Of a stretch of DNA of 64,000 nt, positions 52,446 through 60,577 are shown one piece after another. The translations under genes were made by a program, and so were the position numbers. Every line of letters starts with the position of its first letter. Position 1 is the first letter of the stretch. This stretch comes from JBGPLJ01 sp035644395. Its GTDB lineage: Bacteria > Pseudomonadota > Gammaproteobacteria > Steroidobacterales > Steroidobacteraceae. The DNA lies in contig DASQOR010000066.1 of the NCBI GenBank assembly GCA_035644395.1, forward strand, positions 1 to 64,000, given 5' to 3'. The notes below the pieces were generated by a model. It was not told the DNA's origin. It saw only the letters and a program-made list of their open reading frames with translations, and made no database searches.

Positions 52446-53549
52446 TCAGAACAGGGCTCCACTCCATTGCAGACGGTATTCGACGTAGCTGTCGTCGCTC
52501 AGCGATTTCGAGTTCGCCACTTGCAGCGTGAGGGCCTGGCGGCGGTGATAGTCCCAGCGCAGCCCGAGCAGCGTGCGGGTCGCGACGAAATTCGGGAACA
52601 GCGTCAGGTAGCTCGAGTCATGCGCGTTGACCGAATCCTCGCGCCGGCCGAATACGACCAGACCGTGAGGGAAGCTCCTCTCGACCTGCAGGTAGCCGGT
52701 CCCGAACGCGCTGTAGTGGCTGGGCGTGAGGGCATTCACGGCCTCCATGTCGACGTAGTACAAGGCGCTCGATACGCGCCACGGATCGTGCACGTAGTTG
52801 CCGAAAAGGCCGATGACGGTCTGGTCGAAGTGCGTGACGCCGGCCAACGCCGGCGGCGGCCCTTCTTCCCAGTTGAGCTCGTTGTGCGCGAACAGGAGCC
52901 CGAAGCCGCTTTCGCCGAGTTCGTCCGGCAGGAAGCCGATGCGCGCCTGGAAGCCGAGCTGGTGCTCGTGCGTGTCCGGATGTGTCACGTCGAAAGGTTC
53001 GAGCCCCACCGTTGTCAGGAGTGGCGCCATGCCGCCGCCGATCGCGGTGCGCAGCCCACGATTGCCCGCCAGGTGCCAGTTCGATTCCACCAGCAGGCCC
53101 GTGAAGTGCTGGGGAAGTATGCCGTTCTGGTCCTCCCACTCTTCGCTCGCCGGGCGGGTGATGGATGTCTGCAGGAACTGGCCGTGATGATGTTCGTGAT
53201 TCCATACGCTGCTTGCCTGGTGAAAACGGCCGAGCCAGATGACCGTGTCCTCGGTCGCTTCCCAGCCGATCTGAAAGCGCTCGAGATCCGATTCGTGATT
53301 CGTCACGAGCTGCTCGCCGAACAGGCGGAAGCGGTTCTTCTGCAGGCTGAAGAGCACGTCCGCCGCGACCAGCTGATCGCTGACAAATACGCGGCGGAAA
53401 TCAGCGCTCACCGGCGCATCGAAGCCCGACGACTCGTATAGCTCGGCGCTGCCGAAGACGAGCAGGTCGTACTCCAGGTCCGACGCCCCGGCTGGGGTCG
53501 CGCCGGCCGCCAGCAGTAGAACGGCGATGCATGGATTGCGTAGCTTCAT
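52446..53549 (-). CDS. Porin-like outer-membrane beta-barrel protein
   Basis: A 367-residue exported protein (signal MKLRNPCIAVLLLAAGATPAGAS) with alternating amphipathic strands throughout and a strand-rich C-terminus (YVEYRLQWSGALF) ending in Phe, as in outer-membrane barrels. A His-rich loop (NHEHHHGQF) could bind metal. It starts a five-gene minus-strand operon (porin-like, PstS-like, kinase, receiver, NarL-type regulator), 2 bases before the PstS-like gene. Ligand unknown. Confidence 0.82.
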   Translation of the reverse strand: MKLRNPCIAVLLLAAGATPAGASDLEYDLLVFGSAELYESSGFDAPVSADFRRVFVSDQLVAADVLFSLQKNRFRLFGEQLVTNHESDLERFQIGWEATEDTVIWLGRFHQASSVWNHEHHHGQFLQTSITRPASEEWEDQNGILPQHFTGLLVESNWHLAGNRGLRTAIGGGMAPLLTTVGLEPFDVTHPDTHEHQLGFQARIGFLPDELGESGFGLLFAHNELNWEEGPPPALAGVTHFDQTVIGLFGNYVHDPWRVSSALYYVDMEAVNALTPSHYSAFGTGYLQVERSFPHGLVVFGRREDSVNAHDSSYLTLFPNFVATRTLLGLRWDYHRRQALTLQVANSKSLSDDSYVEYRLQWSGALF

Positions 53550-53901
53550 GGACCCAACCTCGAGGGAGATACCGGCAGTATGGTTGCAGGCCGCGGCCGT
53601 CGCGAATGCCGACCGGTTGCGCAAATTCCCATGCGCGCCGGCGACTTGCTTGTTATTCCCGGCATGGCCGCGGCTCCGCCCGGCGTGCACCCATAGTGGG
53701 AGAATCCCTCCCTGCGGGCGATGGGTAAAAACCCTACCACACGGCCGGCTGGCCGAGATTCAACTTAATGCCGGGGTTCGAAATGATGGGTCGATCTCCT
53801 ACCGGGCCGGCGGGGTTTGATGGCAGAGACGCGCCGGGGTCCACAAGGTAGCGTAACTGCCCGGATGTCCAGAGGACCGTGCCGTCTCAGGCGAGGCAGA
53901 C
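53550..53901. promoter_or_regulatory. Divergent control region with an ACCCTACC box
   Basis: About 350 bases without a gene, between the porin operon (minus) and the small membrane gene (plus). GGGTAAAAACCCTACC at 53723-53738 combines an interrupted palindrome (GGGT/ACCC) with the box ACCCTACC that recurs at 54091 and 54168. A GGTAGCGT near-match lies at about 53847. These may be sites for one of the LuxR-type regulators nearby (inference). Otherwise nothing recognisable. Confidence 0.5.
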
Positions 53902-54054
53902 ATGTGGTGGATCATCGGCGTTGGCTACATCGCACTAACGGCCTTCCTGTTGTGGTTTCTCTACCGCGCGGGACGGCTGTCGGCACGCTCCGCTGCCGGT
54001 AGTGGGGATCCCCTTGTCAGCTCTGTTGCGCGTGAGCGGTCGCTGCGGCACTGA
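53902..54054 (+). CDS. Small single-helix membrane protein (50 residues)
   Basis: An open frame of 51 codons with ATG at 53902, preceded by GGCGAGG at a correct distance. The product opens MWWIIGVGYIALTAFLLWFL, a clear membrane helix, followed by a basic stretch (YRAGRLSARS) that predicts a cytoplasmic C-terminus. No family is recognised. It sits between ACCCTACC boxes, upstream of the PilP-like/secretin pair and divergent from the porin operon. Translation is supported by the ribosome site and helix composition only. Confidence 0.55.
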   Translation: MWWIIGVGYIALTAFLLWFLYRAGRLSARSAAGSGDPLVSSVARERSLRH

Positions 54055-54090
54055 TCCGGCGCAGGCCCGATGCGCGATGCCTACCGCATA

Positions 54091-54175
54091 ACCCTACCGC
54101 GAACTACAGCCTTTCGCCTCGGGCAGGTAAAGCACCCGCCCACTGTGTAGCGAGCGGTCTTTCATCGACCCTACC
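54091..54175 (+). promoter_or_regulatory. Two ACCCTACC boxes before the secretin operon
   Basis: ACCCTACC occurs at 54091-54098 and again at 54168-54175, the second ending 4 bases before the start codon of the PilP-like gene. Spacing is 77 bases. A third exact copy is at 53731. Binding this close to the start would block translation or transcription initiation, so repression is as likely as activation. No Shine-Dalgarno other than this box region is evident for the gene at 54180. Confidence 0.45.
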
Positions 54176-54179
54176 TCGC

Positions 54180-54737
54180 ATGAGATGGGCCATCAGTCGG
54201 CGGACCGCGTACGTGCTTGGCTCGGTTGCGCTCGTTGGCGGTTCGCTGCAGCTTGTCGGAGGATCGCAGCTCCATTCCCGGTCGGCGAGCGTACTGCTTG
54301 CGCCGGCAACTCCCGCAAGCGGTCCTCTGTCCGAAGGATCGAGCACGCGCCCGCAGCGCCGGCCGGGCGACCTCACGCCGGCGGCAGCCAAGCTGCTCTT
54401 TGCGCTGGCGAATCGAACCTCCGATGCGTCGAACGCGGACGACCTGTTCGCCGCGAAGTCCTGGTACGTCGCGCCTGCGCCGCCACCTCCCGCTCCGGCC
54501 GCTGCGCCTGTGGCACCGACAGCGCCGCCGCTGCCATACGTGTTCGTCGGCAGCTACAGCGACGGCGACCAGCCGACGGTCTATTTCCTCACGCGCGGCG
54601 ATCGCGTTTACGACGTAAAGGTCGGCGACACGCTCGACGCCATCTACAGCGTCGACGGCGTGCAGAACGGCGCGCTCGTCTTCACCTACAAGCCGCTCGA
54701 TACCAGACAGACACTCGAAATGGGAGGCGGCACGTGA
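54180..54737 (+). CDS. PilP/GspC-like accessory protein
   Basis: A 185-residue protein with an N-terminal membrane helix (about 8-28), a Pro/Ala-rich linker (about 95-118) and a C-terminal beta domain (PYVFVGSYSDGDQPTVYFLTRGDRVYDVKVGDTL) like the homology region of PilP/GspC, which binds secretins from the inner-membrane side. The GTG start of the secretin gene overlaps its stop (GTGA). That coupling and the domain type make it the probable inner-membrane partner of the secretin. Confidence 0.75.
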   Translation: MRWAISRRTAYVLGSVALVGGSLQLVGGSQLHSRSASVLLAPATPASGPLSEGSSTRPQRRPGDLTPAAAKLLFALANRTSDASNADDLFAAKSWYVAPAPPPPAPAAAPVAPTAPPLPYVFVGSYSDGDQPTVYFLTRGDRVYDVKVGDTLDAIYSVDGVQNGALVFTYKPLDTRQTLEMGGGT

Positions 54738-57097
54738 GGCAGGGCATCCGGCGACTGGTCTATATCGCGCTGGGCGCGCTGGCCGCGGCGTGCGCGACCG
54801 ACCGCGTGCACCAGGAAGGCCTGGCGGCCGTGGAGGGCGGGCACTACGAGGAAGGCCTGGCGATGCTCGAGCAGGCGACTCACGACGACCCTGCCAACAT
54901 GACGTATCGGGTCGACCTCAAGACACAGCGCGATGCGGTCGTCACCCGTCTGCTCGCCGCCGCGGACATTGCGCGACGGACCGGCAAGCTCGATGACGCG
55001 GAAAAACTCTACGAGCGGGTGCTCGCGATCGTCAGCGGCAGCACCCGCGCGCAGCGCGGCCTCGATGCCGTGGCGGACGATCGCCGCCACGGCGAGCTCA
55101 TCGAGCAGGGCGGGAAGGATTTGCAGGCCGGTGCAGTCGACCAGGCTGATGCCAAGTTGCGCGCCGTGCTCTCGGAAGATCCGGGCTTCGCCGCGGCGCT
55201 TGCGCTGCGGGAGAAAGTCGAGCAGGCGCGCGGCCCGGTGAATGTCGTGCCGAAGGTGCATGCGCGCGACAATCGCCCCGTGACGCTGCAGTTCCGCGAC
55301 GCGAACACCAAGATGGTCTTCGAGGTGCTCTCACGCCAGTCCGGAATCAATTTCGTGTTCGACAAGGACGTGAAGAGCGACGGCAAGACGACGATCTACG
55401 TGCAGCAGGTGCCGGTCGAGCAGGCCATCGAGCTCGTGCTCGGCCAGAACCAGCTCTCGCGCCAGGTGCTCTCGGAGAACATGGTGCTCATCTATCCGAA
55501 CACCGCGCAGAAGCAGAAGGACTACCAGGACCAGATCGTCAAGGCGGTCTATCTCACCAATGCGGATCCGAAGCAGGCGCAGAGCCTCCTGAAGACGATG
55601 CTGAACGTGAAGACGACCTTCATCGACGACCGCGCGAGCGTGATCGTCATCCGCGATACGCCCGAAGTCGTGCATATGGCGGAAAAGCTCCTGGCCTCGC
55701 TCGACCTTCCGGAGGCGGAAGTGATGATGGAAGTGGAGGTGCTGGAGATCACGCGCTCCAAGCTCCAGCAGCTGGGCATCGCCTACCCGACGGCCGCGAC
55801 GGTCAGCACGCCGAATGACCCGACTGTGTACGACCTTTTTCACAACATCGATTCGCACAACCTGTCGGTGACGCCGCTCTCGGCGACGGTCGACCTGCTG
55901 AAGCAGGTGGGCCTCAGCAACATCCTTGCGAGCCCGCGCATACGCGCGCGCAATCACGAAAAGGCGAAGATCCTGATCGGCTCACGCGTGCCGGTCATCA
56001 CGAACTCGACGGTACTGGTCGGCGGCGGAACTTCTGCGGCCAGCAGCGTGCAGTACCTGGACGTCGGCCTCACGCTCGAAGTCGAGCCGACCATCTACCT
56101 GGACGGCGACGTTGCGATCAAGGTGAATCTGGAAGTGAGCAACATCATCAAGGAAGTGCAGGTGGGAGGGAGCGATGGCAGCGGCTCGCTCGCTTACCAG
56201 ATCGGCACCCGCAATGCGAACACGACGCTGCGCCTGAAGGATGGCGAGACGCAGATCCTGGCCGGACTCATCAACGATCAGGATACCCACAGTTCCAATC
56301 ACGTCCCCGGTCTCGGCGACATCCCGGTGCTCGGGCGCCTGTTCGGCACCTACCGCGATTCCGCCGACAAGAGCGAGATCGTATTGTCCATCACGCCGCG
56401 CATCATCCGGTCGCAGCCGCGGCCCGCGGCCGAGACGACGGAGTTCTGGTACGGCACGGAATCGAGCGTTCGCAGCGCCCCCATGGGCTCCGTGAGTGTG
56501 GCAGGCGGAAACGGCAGTGGCGCCCCAGCAAACACCGGTTCCAACGGCGGTGCCGTCGACTTGAGTGCAGCGGGCGCCGCGCCCGAGTCCGCGCCGGCGC
56601 CCGACTCCGCATCGACGGCCGCGCCCGACGATTTGCCGCCAGCGCCGCCGCCGAATCCGGTACGCATGCCGTCGAGCGTTTCGGGTGCGCCCAATGTGAG
56701 CTGGGATGCGCCCGGACAGGCGAACGTCGGCCAGGATGTTGACGTCACGCTGCGCGTCGAGGGCGGCGCGGACATGAAGAACCTGCGCGCGCAGGTTCAC
56801 TACGACCCCGCAGTCCTGCAGCTGAAATCCGCCGATCCCGGCGACATTGTGCCGGCCGCTCTCGTGTCGACGACGCTTCCGCGGATCAATCAAATGGCCG
56901 GCATCGTGCAGTTTGTCGTGAACGCCACGCCCGAGGAGCCCGCGCGCGGCACTGGCAGCGTGATGGTGCTGCACTTCAAGGCGATCACGCCGAATCCCGG
57001 CACAAAAGTGAACCTGCAGCTTGCGGCGGTCCAGGCGAGCGGCGTCACAAGTGCCCCGGCCACGCAGCAGCCGTTGACGATCGTCATCATGCCGTGA
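54734..57097 (+). CDS. Secretin with TPR region and C-terminal cohesin domain
   Basis: A 787-residue outer-membrane secretin of GspD/PilQ type. It has a lipoprotein-like signal (Cys20), a TPR-like region (about 27-150), an N0/STN domain (about 179-250), an N1 domain, the secretin core (about 332-560; VPGLGDIPVLGRLFGT and SEIVLSITPRII are hallmark segments), a low-complexity linker, and a cohesin-like domain (about 652-787, VSWDAPGQANVGQDVDVTLRVEG). Cohesin-ended secretins belong to pilus- or type II-like systems. No ATPase, inner-membrane platform or pseudopilin gene is nearby. Confidence 0.9.
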   Translation: MRQGIRRLVYIALGALAAACATDRVHQEGLAAVEGGHYEEGLAMLEQATHDDPANMTYRVDLKTQRDAVVTRLLAAADIARRTGKLDDAEKLYERVLAIVSGSTRAQRGLDAVADDRRHGELIEQGGKDLQAGAVDQADAKLRAVLSEDPGFAAALALREKVEQARGPVNVVPKVHARDNRPVTLQFRDANTKMVFEVLSRQSGINFVFDKDVKSDGKTTIYVQQVPVEQAIELVLGQNQLSRQVLSENMVLIYPNTAQKQKDYQDQIVKAVYLTNADPKQAQSLLKTMLNVKTTFIDDRASVIVIRDTPEVVHMAEKLLASLDLPEAEVMMEVEVLEITRSKLQQLGIAYPTAATVSTPNDPTVYDLFHNIDSHNLSVTPLSATVDLLKQVGLSNILASPRIRARNHEKAKILIGSRVPVITNSTVLVGGGTSAASSVQYLDVGLTLEVEPTIYLDGDVAIKVNLEVSNIIKEVQVGGSDGSGSLAYQIGTRNANTTLRLKDGETQILAGLINDQDTHSSNHVPGLGDIPVLGRLFGTYRDSADKSEIVLSITPRIIRSQPRPAAETTEFWYGTESSVRSAPMGSVSVAGGNGSGAPANTGSNGGAVDLSAAGAAPESAPAPDSASTAAPDDLPPAPPPNPVRMPSSVSGAPNVSWDAPGQANVGQDVDVTLRVEGGADMKNLRAQVHYDPAVLQLKSADPGDIVPAALVSTTLPRINQMAGIVQFVVNATPEEPARGTGSVMVLHFKAITPNPGTKVNLQLAAVQASGVTSAPATQQPLTIVIMP

Positions 57098-57123
57098 GGC
57101 GGCTGTCGAGCGGAGCAGCCGCC
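57098..57123 (+). terminator. Stem-loop directly after the secretin gene
   Basis: GGCGGCTG (57098-57105) pairs with CAGCCGCC (57116-57123) around a 10-base loop, starting at the base after the stop codon. A short T-run (GTTT) follows 5 bases later. A likely rho-independent or rho-assisted end of the operon. Confidence 0.6.
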
Positions 57124-57432
57124 CTACAGTGTTTCCCCCCGGGCCGCTGAAGTCTTTTCCCCGAGTGCGGGAAGTATCACCCCAATTGTTGGCGAGCCGG
57201 AATTTCACGAGTCTTTCACCGTGGGATTTACGCAGCCGATCCATCGGCTGAACACGAGGAGGACCGCCGGCGACCGAGCGATGCCGGCGGATCGAACGAT
57301 AAGAACGAACGGGCCAATTGGCGATTTGCGGAGCACTCCGGCCGGAATGGAATTGCGGTCGGGTGCCCGCTCGTTTTGCGGATTTCTCCCTTTGAACTCG
57401 AATCACGGCGTGCAAGCGAGGCCGGAGGTCAC
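57124..57432 (+). promoter_or_regulatory. Upstream region of the multicopper oxidase genes with GC hairpins
   Basis: About 310 bases without a gene. Two inverted repeats are visible: GCCGAT-CC-ATCGGC (57235-57248) and CCGCCGGC (57264-57271) with GCCGGCGG (57283-57290). They could be operator sites or a structured 5' leader. No CueR-type or sigma-54 site was recognised. A strong GGAGG ribosome site ends the region. Confidence 0.4.
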
Positions 57433-58968
57433 ATGATCAGCACACAGCTCTTGCGAAGGATATTGGCGGCTCTGCCGTGCGTTGCGTTTGCGCTGCCGTC
57501 AGGGGCGCAGACCTTCGAGATCCAGTGTCCGGCCGGCACGACGCTCCATCCTGCCGCAGCCGACGGGACCCCGAATCCCGATATCAAATGCCAGCAGCTT
57601 TCAGGCGGGGACGGCTTCGCAACGATGGCCGACGGCACGCAGACCTACCTTTTTTCGTTCGGGCCGCTGTCGGGCCTCAAGAACATCAAGGACGGTCTGC
57701 CCGGCACGCTGCCCGCGGCGGACTTCCTGCAGCCGTATCAGCCCAATCCCGCGAGTCCGAGCGATCCGGACACCGCGGGCAACCCGAATGGCGCCGTCGG
57801 CCTCGAACCGCAACCGGATGCGCCGGGCCACGTCGATCCGCGCCCGGTGATGGATGTCGGCGTGCTGAACGGCAACATGCCCGCGCCGCTCATCGCGATC
57901 GCCGAAGACGACGAACTTTTCCTCACACTGACGAACGTCGGCCAGATCATGCGGCCGGACCTGTTCGAGCAGCACACCGTGCACTTCCACGGCTATCCGA
58001 ACGCCTCGTCCTTCTACGACGGAGTTCCGGACGCATCGGTCGCCATCAACATCGGCGGCAGCTTCACGTACTACTATCTCGCGCCGGACGCGGGCACCTA
58101 CATCTGGCACTGTCACATCACGCCGCCCGAGCACCTGCAGATGGGCATGGTCGGGCAGCTCTACGTGCGCCCGCGCCAGGACAAGCTCACCTCGGGCGAT
58201 GATCTCGGAGCGCACCTGCTCGCGGCCAACAAGCACGCTGCGGTCGACGCCGCGGCAACCGGCCGCTCCTGCTCCGACATCCTGTGCACGGGCCAGACGC
58301 CTGTACCCAAGGCAGCCGACTCGTCCGGGAATACCGGCGTCACGGGCGGGCAACTGTATGCCTACAACGACGGCGACGGCTCGACGCAATACGACGTCGA
58401 GTACCCGATCCAGATCCATGGCTTCGATCCGGATTTCCACTTCGTCGGCATGACGTTCAATCCCGAGAACTTCACCGACAGCAAGAACAAGTACTTCCTG
58501 CTGAACGGCCGGAGCTACCCCGACACCGTCACGCCGGGCGCGCTCAGCACGCAGGTCGCCGACGGGAGCGATCACTTCTCGCAGCCGCTGCCGACCATCA
58601 TCAACATTCCGTTTGGCGGGCGCGCGCTCCTGCGCTTCGGGGACCTCGAGACGAACGAGTTCCAGACGCTGGCGTCGCTCGGCATTCCGATGCACGTGAT
58701 CGCGCTCAATGCGCGGCTGCTCCGCGACCTCGCGGGCAACAACCTCGCGTACGACACCAACTCGATAACGATGGGCGGCGGCGAATCGCTCGACGTCATC
58801 CTCGATGCCCACGACACCGCGAAGTACCCGGCCGGGGCCACGTACTACCTCTACACGCCGAACCTCGATCACCTGTCGAACGATGCGGAGAACTTCGGCG
58901 GCCTGATGACGGAAGTGCACATCTGTCCCGGTGCCGTGGACTCGCTCAAGCAGTGCGTCGGCCCTTAA
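57433..58968 (+). CDS. Multicopper oxidase-like protein with a type 1 copper site in the first half
   Basis: A 511-residue exported cupredoxin protein (signal ending LPSGAQ). Ligand motifs: His184 and His186 (TVHFHGYPN), and WHCHITPPEHLQMGM with His226, Cys227, His228, His234 and Met239, a complete type 1 set placed early as in two-domain oxidases and NirK-like proteins. The second half (about 300-511) is cupredoxin-like without evident histidine pairs. The HPxHxH motif normally needed for a trinuclear site is absent but occurs in the next gene. GGAGG precedes ATG 57433. It is the first of three adjacent oxidase-like genes. Confidence 0.85.
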   Translation: MISTQLLRRILAALPCVAFALPSGAQTFEIQCPAGTTLHPAAADGTPNPDIKCQQLSGGDGFATMADGTQTYLFSFGPLSGLKNIKDGLPGTLPAADFLQPYQPNPASPSDPDTAGNPNGAVGLEPQPDAPGHVDPRPVMDVGVLNGNMPAPLIAIAEDDELFLTLTNVGQIMRPDLFEQHTVHFHGYPNASSFYDGVPDASVAINIGGSFTYYYLAPDAGTYIWHCHITPPEHLQMGMVGQLYVRPRQDKLTSGDDLGAHLLAANKHAAVDAAATGRSCSDILCTGQTPVPKAADSSGNTGVTGGQLYAYNDGDGSTQYDVEYPIQIHGFDPDFHFVGMTFNPENFTDSKNKYFLLNGRSYPDTVTPGALSTQVADGSDHFSQPLPTIINIPFGGRALLRFGDLETNEFQTLASLGIPMHVIALNARLLRDLAGNNLAYDTNSITMGGGESLDVILDAHDTAKYPAGATYYLYTPNLDHLSNDAENFGGLMTEVHICPGAVDSLKQCVGP

Positions 58969-58979
58969 GGAGACCCGCC

Positions 58980-60560
58980 GTGAACCGAACGAAAATGACG
59001 ACCTGGATCTCGACGGCACGCCTCGTGCCGGTGGCACTGCTCGCGGCCGCACTGATCTCGGGTAACGCGCAAGCCGCGGCGCCCGGCATCAAGAGCTCCA
59101 ACGACCTGTTCGAGCTCCGGGCCCAGGAGAGCTTCATCAGCCAGCCTGACGGGAACACGGTGTATTCCTGGGGCTACGGCTGCGCGAACACCGCCACCAT
59201 CACGTTCGCGCCCGCCATGCCGAACAACAAGTGTCCCGGGATGCAGGTCCCGGGTCCGACGCTCATCGTCACGGAAGGGCATCCGTTCACGGTCAGGCTC
59301 ACGAACGGCCTGCCGGCCGCCGCCGGCAATACGTCGATCCTGTTCCCCGGCCTGCGCATCGTCAGTGTTTCGGGCGGGACGCAGGGCCTCCTGACGCGCG
59401 AGGCAACCGCGCTCAGCCAGGTCGACTACACGCTGGTCGCCGATTCACCCGGTACCCGCTCGTACTACAGCGGCACGCAGGGCGACCTGCAGATCGAAAT
59501 GGGGCTCTACGGCGCGATCATCGCGCTGCCAGCCAATCCTCCCGCGAGCTGCGGGACCGGCGTTGCAGCGTCCAATCTCGCCGCCGAAGCCGCGAACCAC
59601 GAATCGGATTTCCGCCTGGCGACTGCCGCGTACGACCATGCCGCGACCTGCTACGACCGCGAGTACCTGTTCCAGTTTTCGGAGATCGATCCGCGCATCC
59701 ATCGGCAGGTGGAAGAGCAGTTGCAGGCGATCACCGCCTGCAACGGCGCGAGCGGCTGTCCGACGGCGCTCAGCGTGGAGACGGAGCCGTATCACCCCGC
59801 GTACTACATGATCAACGGGCGGTCGATGCCCGATGACATGGATCCGAACTACGCGCTCCAGTATCCGAACCAGCCGTACAACGGCAATCCGCACATGCAC
59901 CCCGGCGAACTGGTGCTCCTCAGGGTCATCGGTACCGGCCGCCTGCAACATCCGTTTCACGAGCACGGCAATCACGTCCGCGTGCTCGCGCGCGACGGCC
60001 ACCTGATCCTGAGCGAGGGCGATGACACCAAGCTCGCGGGACCGCTCCTCTTCACGACGACCACGACGCCCGGCCTGGCGATGGACGGAATCTTCTACTG
60101 GACCGGCAAGGGGCTGAACTGGGACGTCTTCGGCCACGGCTACGCGGGCGACTCGAGCACCTGCACGCCCGACGCCAACGGCTACTACACGGCGGATCCC
60201 ACCGCGCCCAACTACTACGAATGGTGCGGCGATCACAACAAGCCGCTCGAGAGCAAACCGTCCGGCCTCGTCGGCAGCGGCGGCCCGGTCACGTTGCCGG
60301 ATCCGAACATCCTGGCGCTTGGGCCCTGGTATGGCGGCAGTCCTTATCTCGGGGGCGATGCGACGGGCAGGGCAGCCGGAGCCACTCCGATCCCGCCATC
60401 GGGCACGGTCGCGAACAGCCCGACGGACGAGGCGGGCTTCGCATTCATGTGGCACTCGCATAACGAGCGCGAGCTCACCACCAACAACGCCTTCCCGGGC
60501 GGAATGATGATGATGATGCTCGTCGATCCGCGCGCATACGTGATCGACGAAGCGAAATAG
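58980..60560 (+). CDS. Multicopper oxidase-like protein lacking the type 1 cysteine
   Basis: A 526-residue exported cupredoxin protein (signal ending SGNAQA). It contains HPFHEHGNH (His324, His327, His329) and WHSHNERELTTNNAFPGGMM (His492, His494) in the second half. Where active oxidases have HCH, this has HSH (Ser493), so no type 1 copper is expected. The first-half positions that usually read HxHG and HSH have lost their histidines (SILFPGL, SYYSGTQ). The protein therefore holds the motifs missing from its neighbour. GTG 58980 follows AAGGAG; 11 bases separate the two genes. Confidence 0.85.
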   Translation: MNRTKMTTWISTARLVPVALLAAALISGNAQAAAPGIKSSNDLFELRAQESFISQPDGNTVYSWGYGCANTATITFAPAMPNNKCPGMQVPGPTLIVTEGHPFTVRLTNGLPAAAGNTSILFPGLRIVSVSGGTQGLLTREATALSQVDYTLVADSPGTRSYYSGTQGDLQIEMGLYGAIIALPANPPASCGTGVAASNLAAEAANHESDFRLATAAYDHAATCYDREYLFQFSEIDPRIHRQVEEQLQAITACNGASGCPTALSVETEPYHPAYYMINGRSMPDDMDPNYALQYPNQPYNGNPHMHPGELVLLRVIGTGRLQHPFHEHGNHVRVLARDGHLILSEGDDTKLAGPLLFTTTTTPGLAMDGIFYWTGKGLNWDVFGHGYAGDSSTCTPDANGYYTADPTAPNYYEWCGDHNKPLESKPSGLVGSGGPVTLPDPNILALGPWYGGSPYLGGDATGRAAGATPIPPSGTVANSPTDEAGFAFMWHSHNERELTTNNAFPGGMMMMMLVDPRAYVIDEAK

Positions 60561-60577
60561 GGGCGAGGAGAACAGCA

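Noticed and set aside
53775..53782. GGTTCGAA resembling the T-loop of a tRNA in an otherwise empty region
   Set aside because: No acceptor stem, D-arm or anticodon stem can be paired around it; the octamer alone is expected by chance.
54734..57097. A complete type II secretion or type IV pilus locus
   Set aside because: Only the secretin and a PilP/GspC-like gene are present; flanking genes are unrelated.
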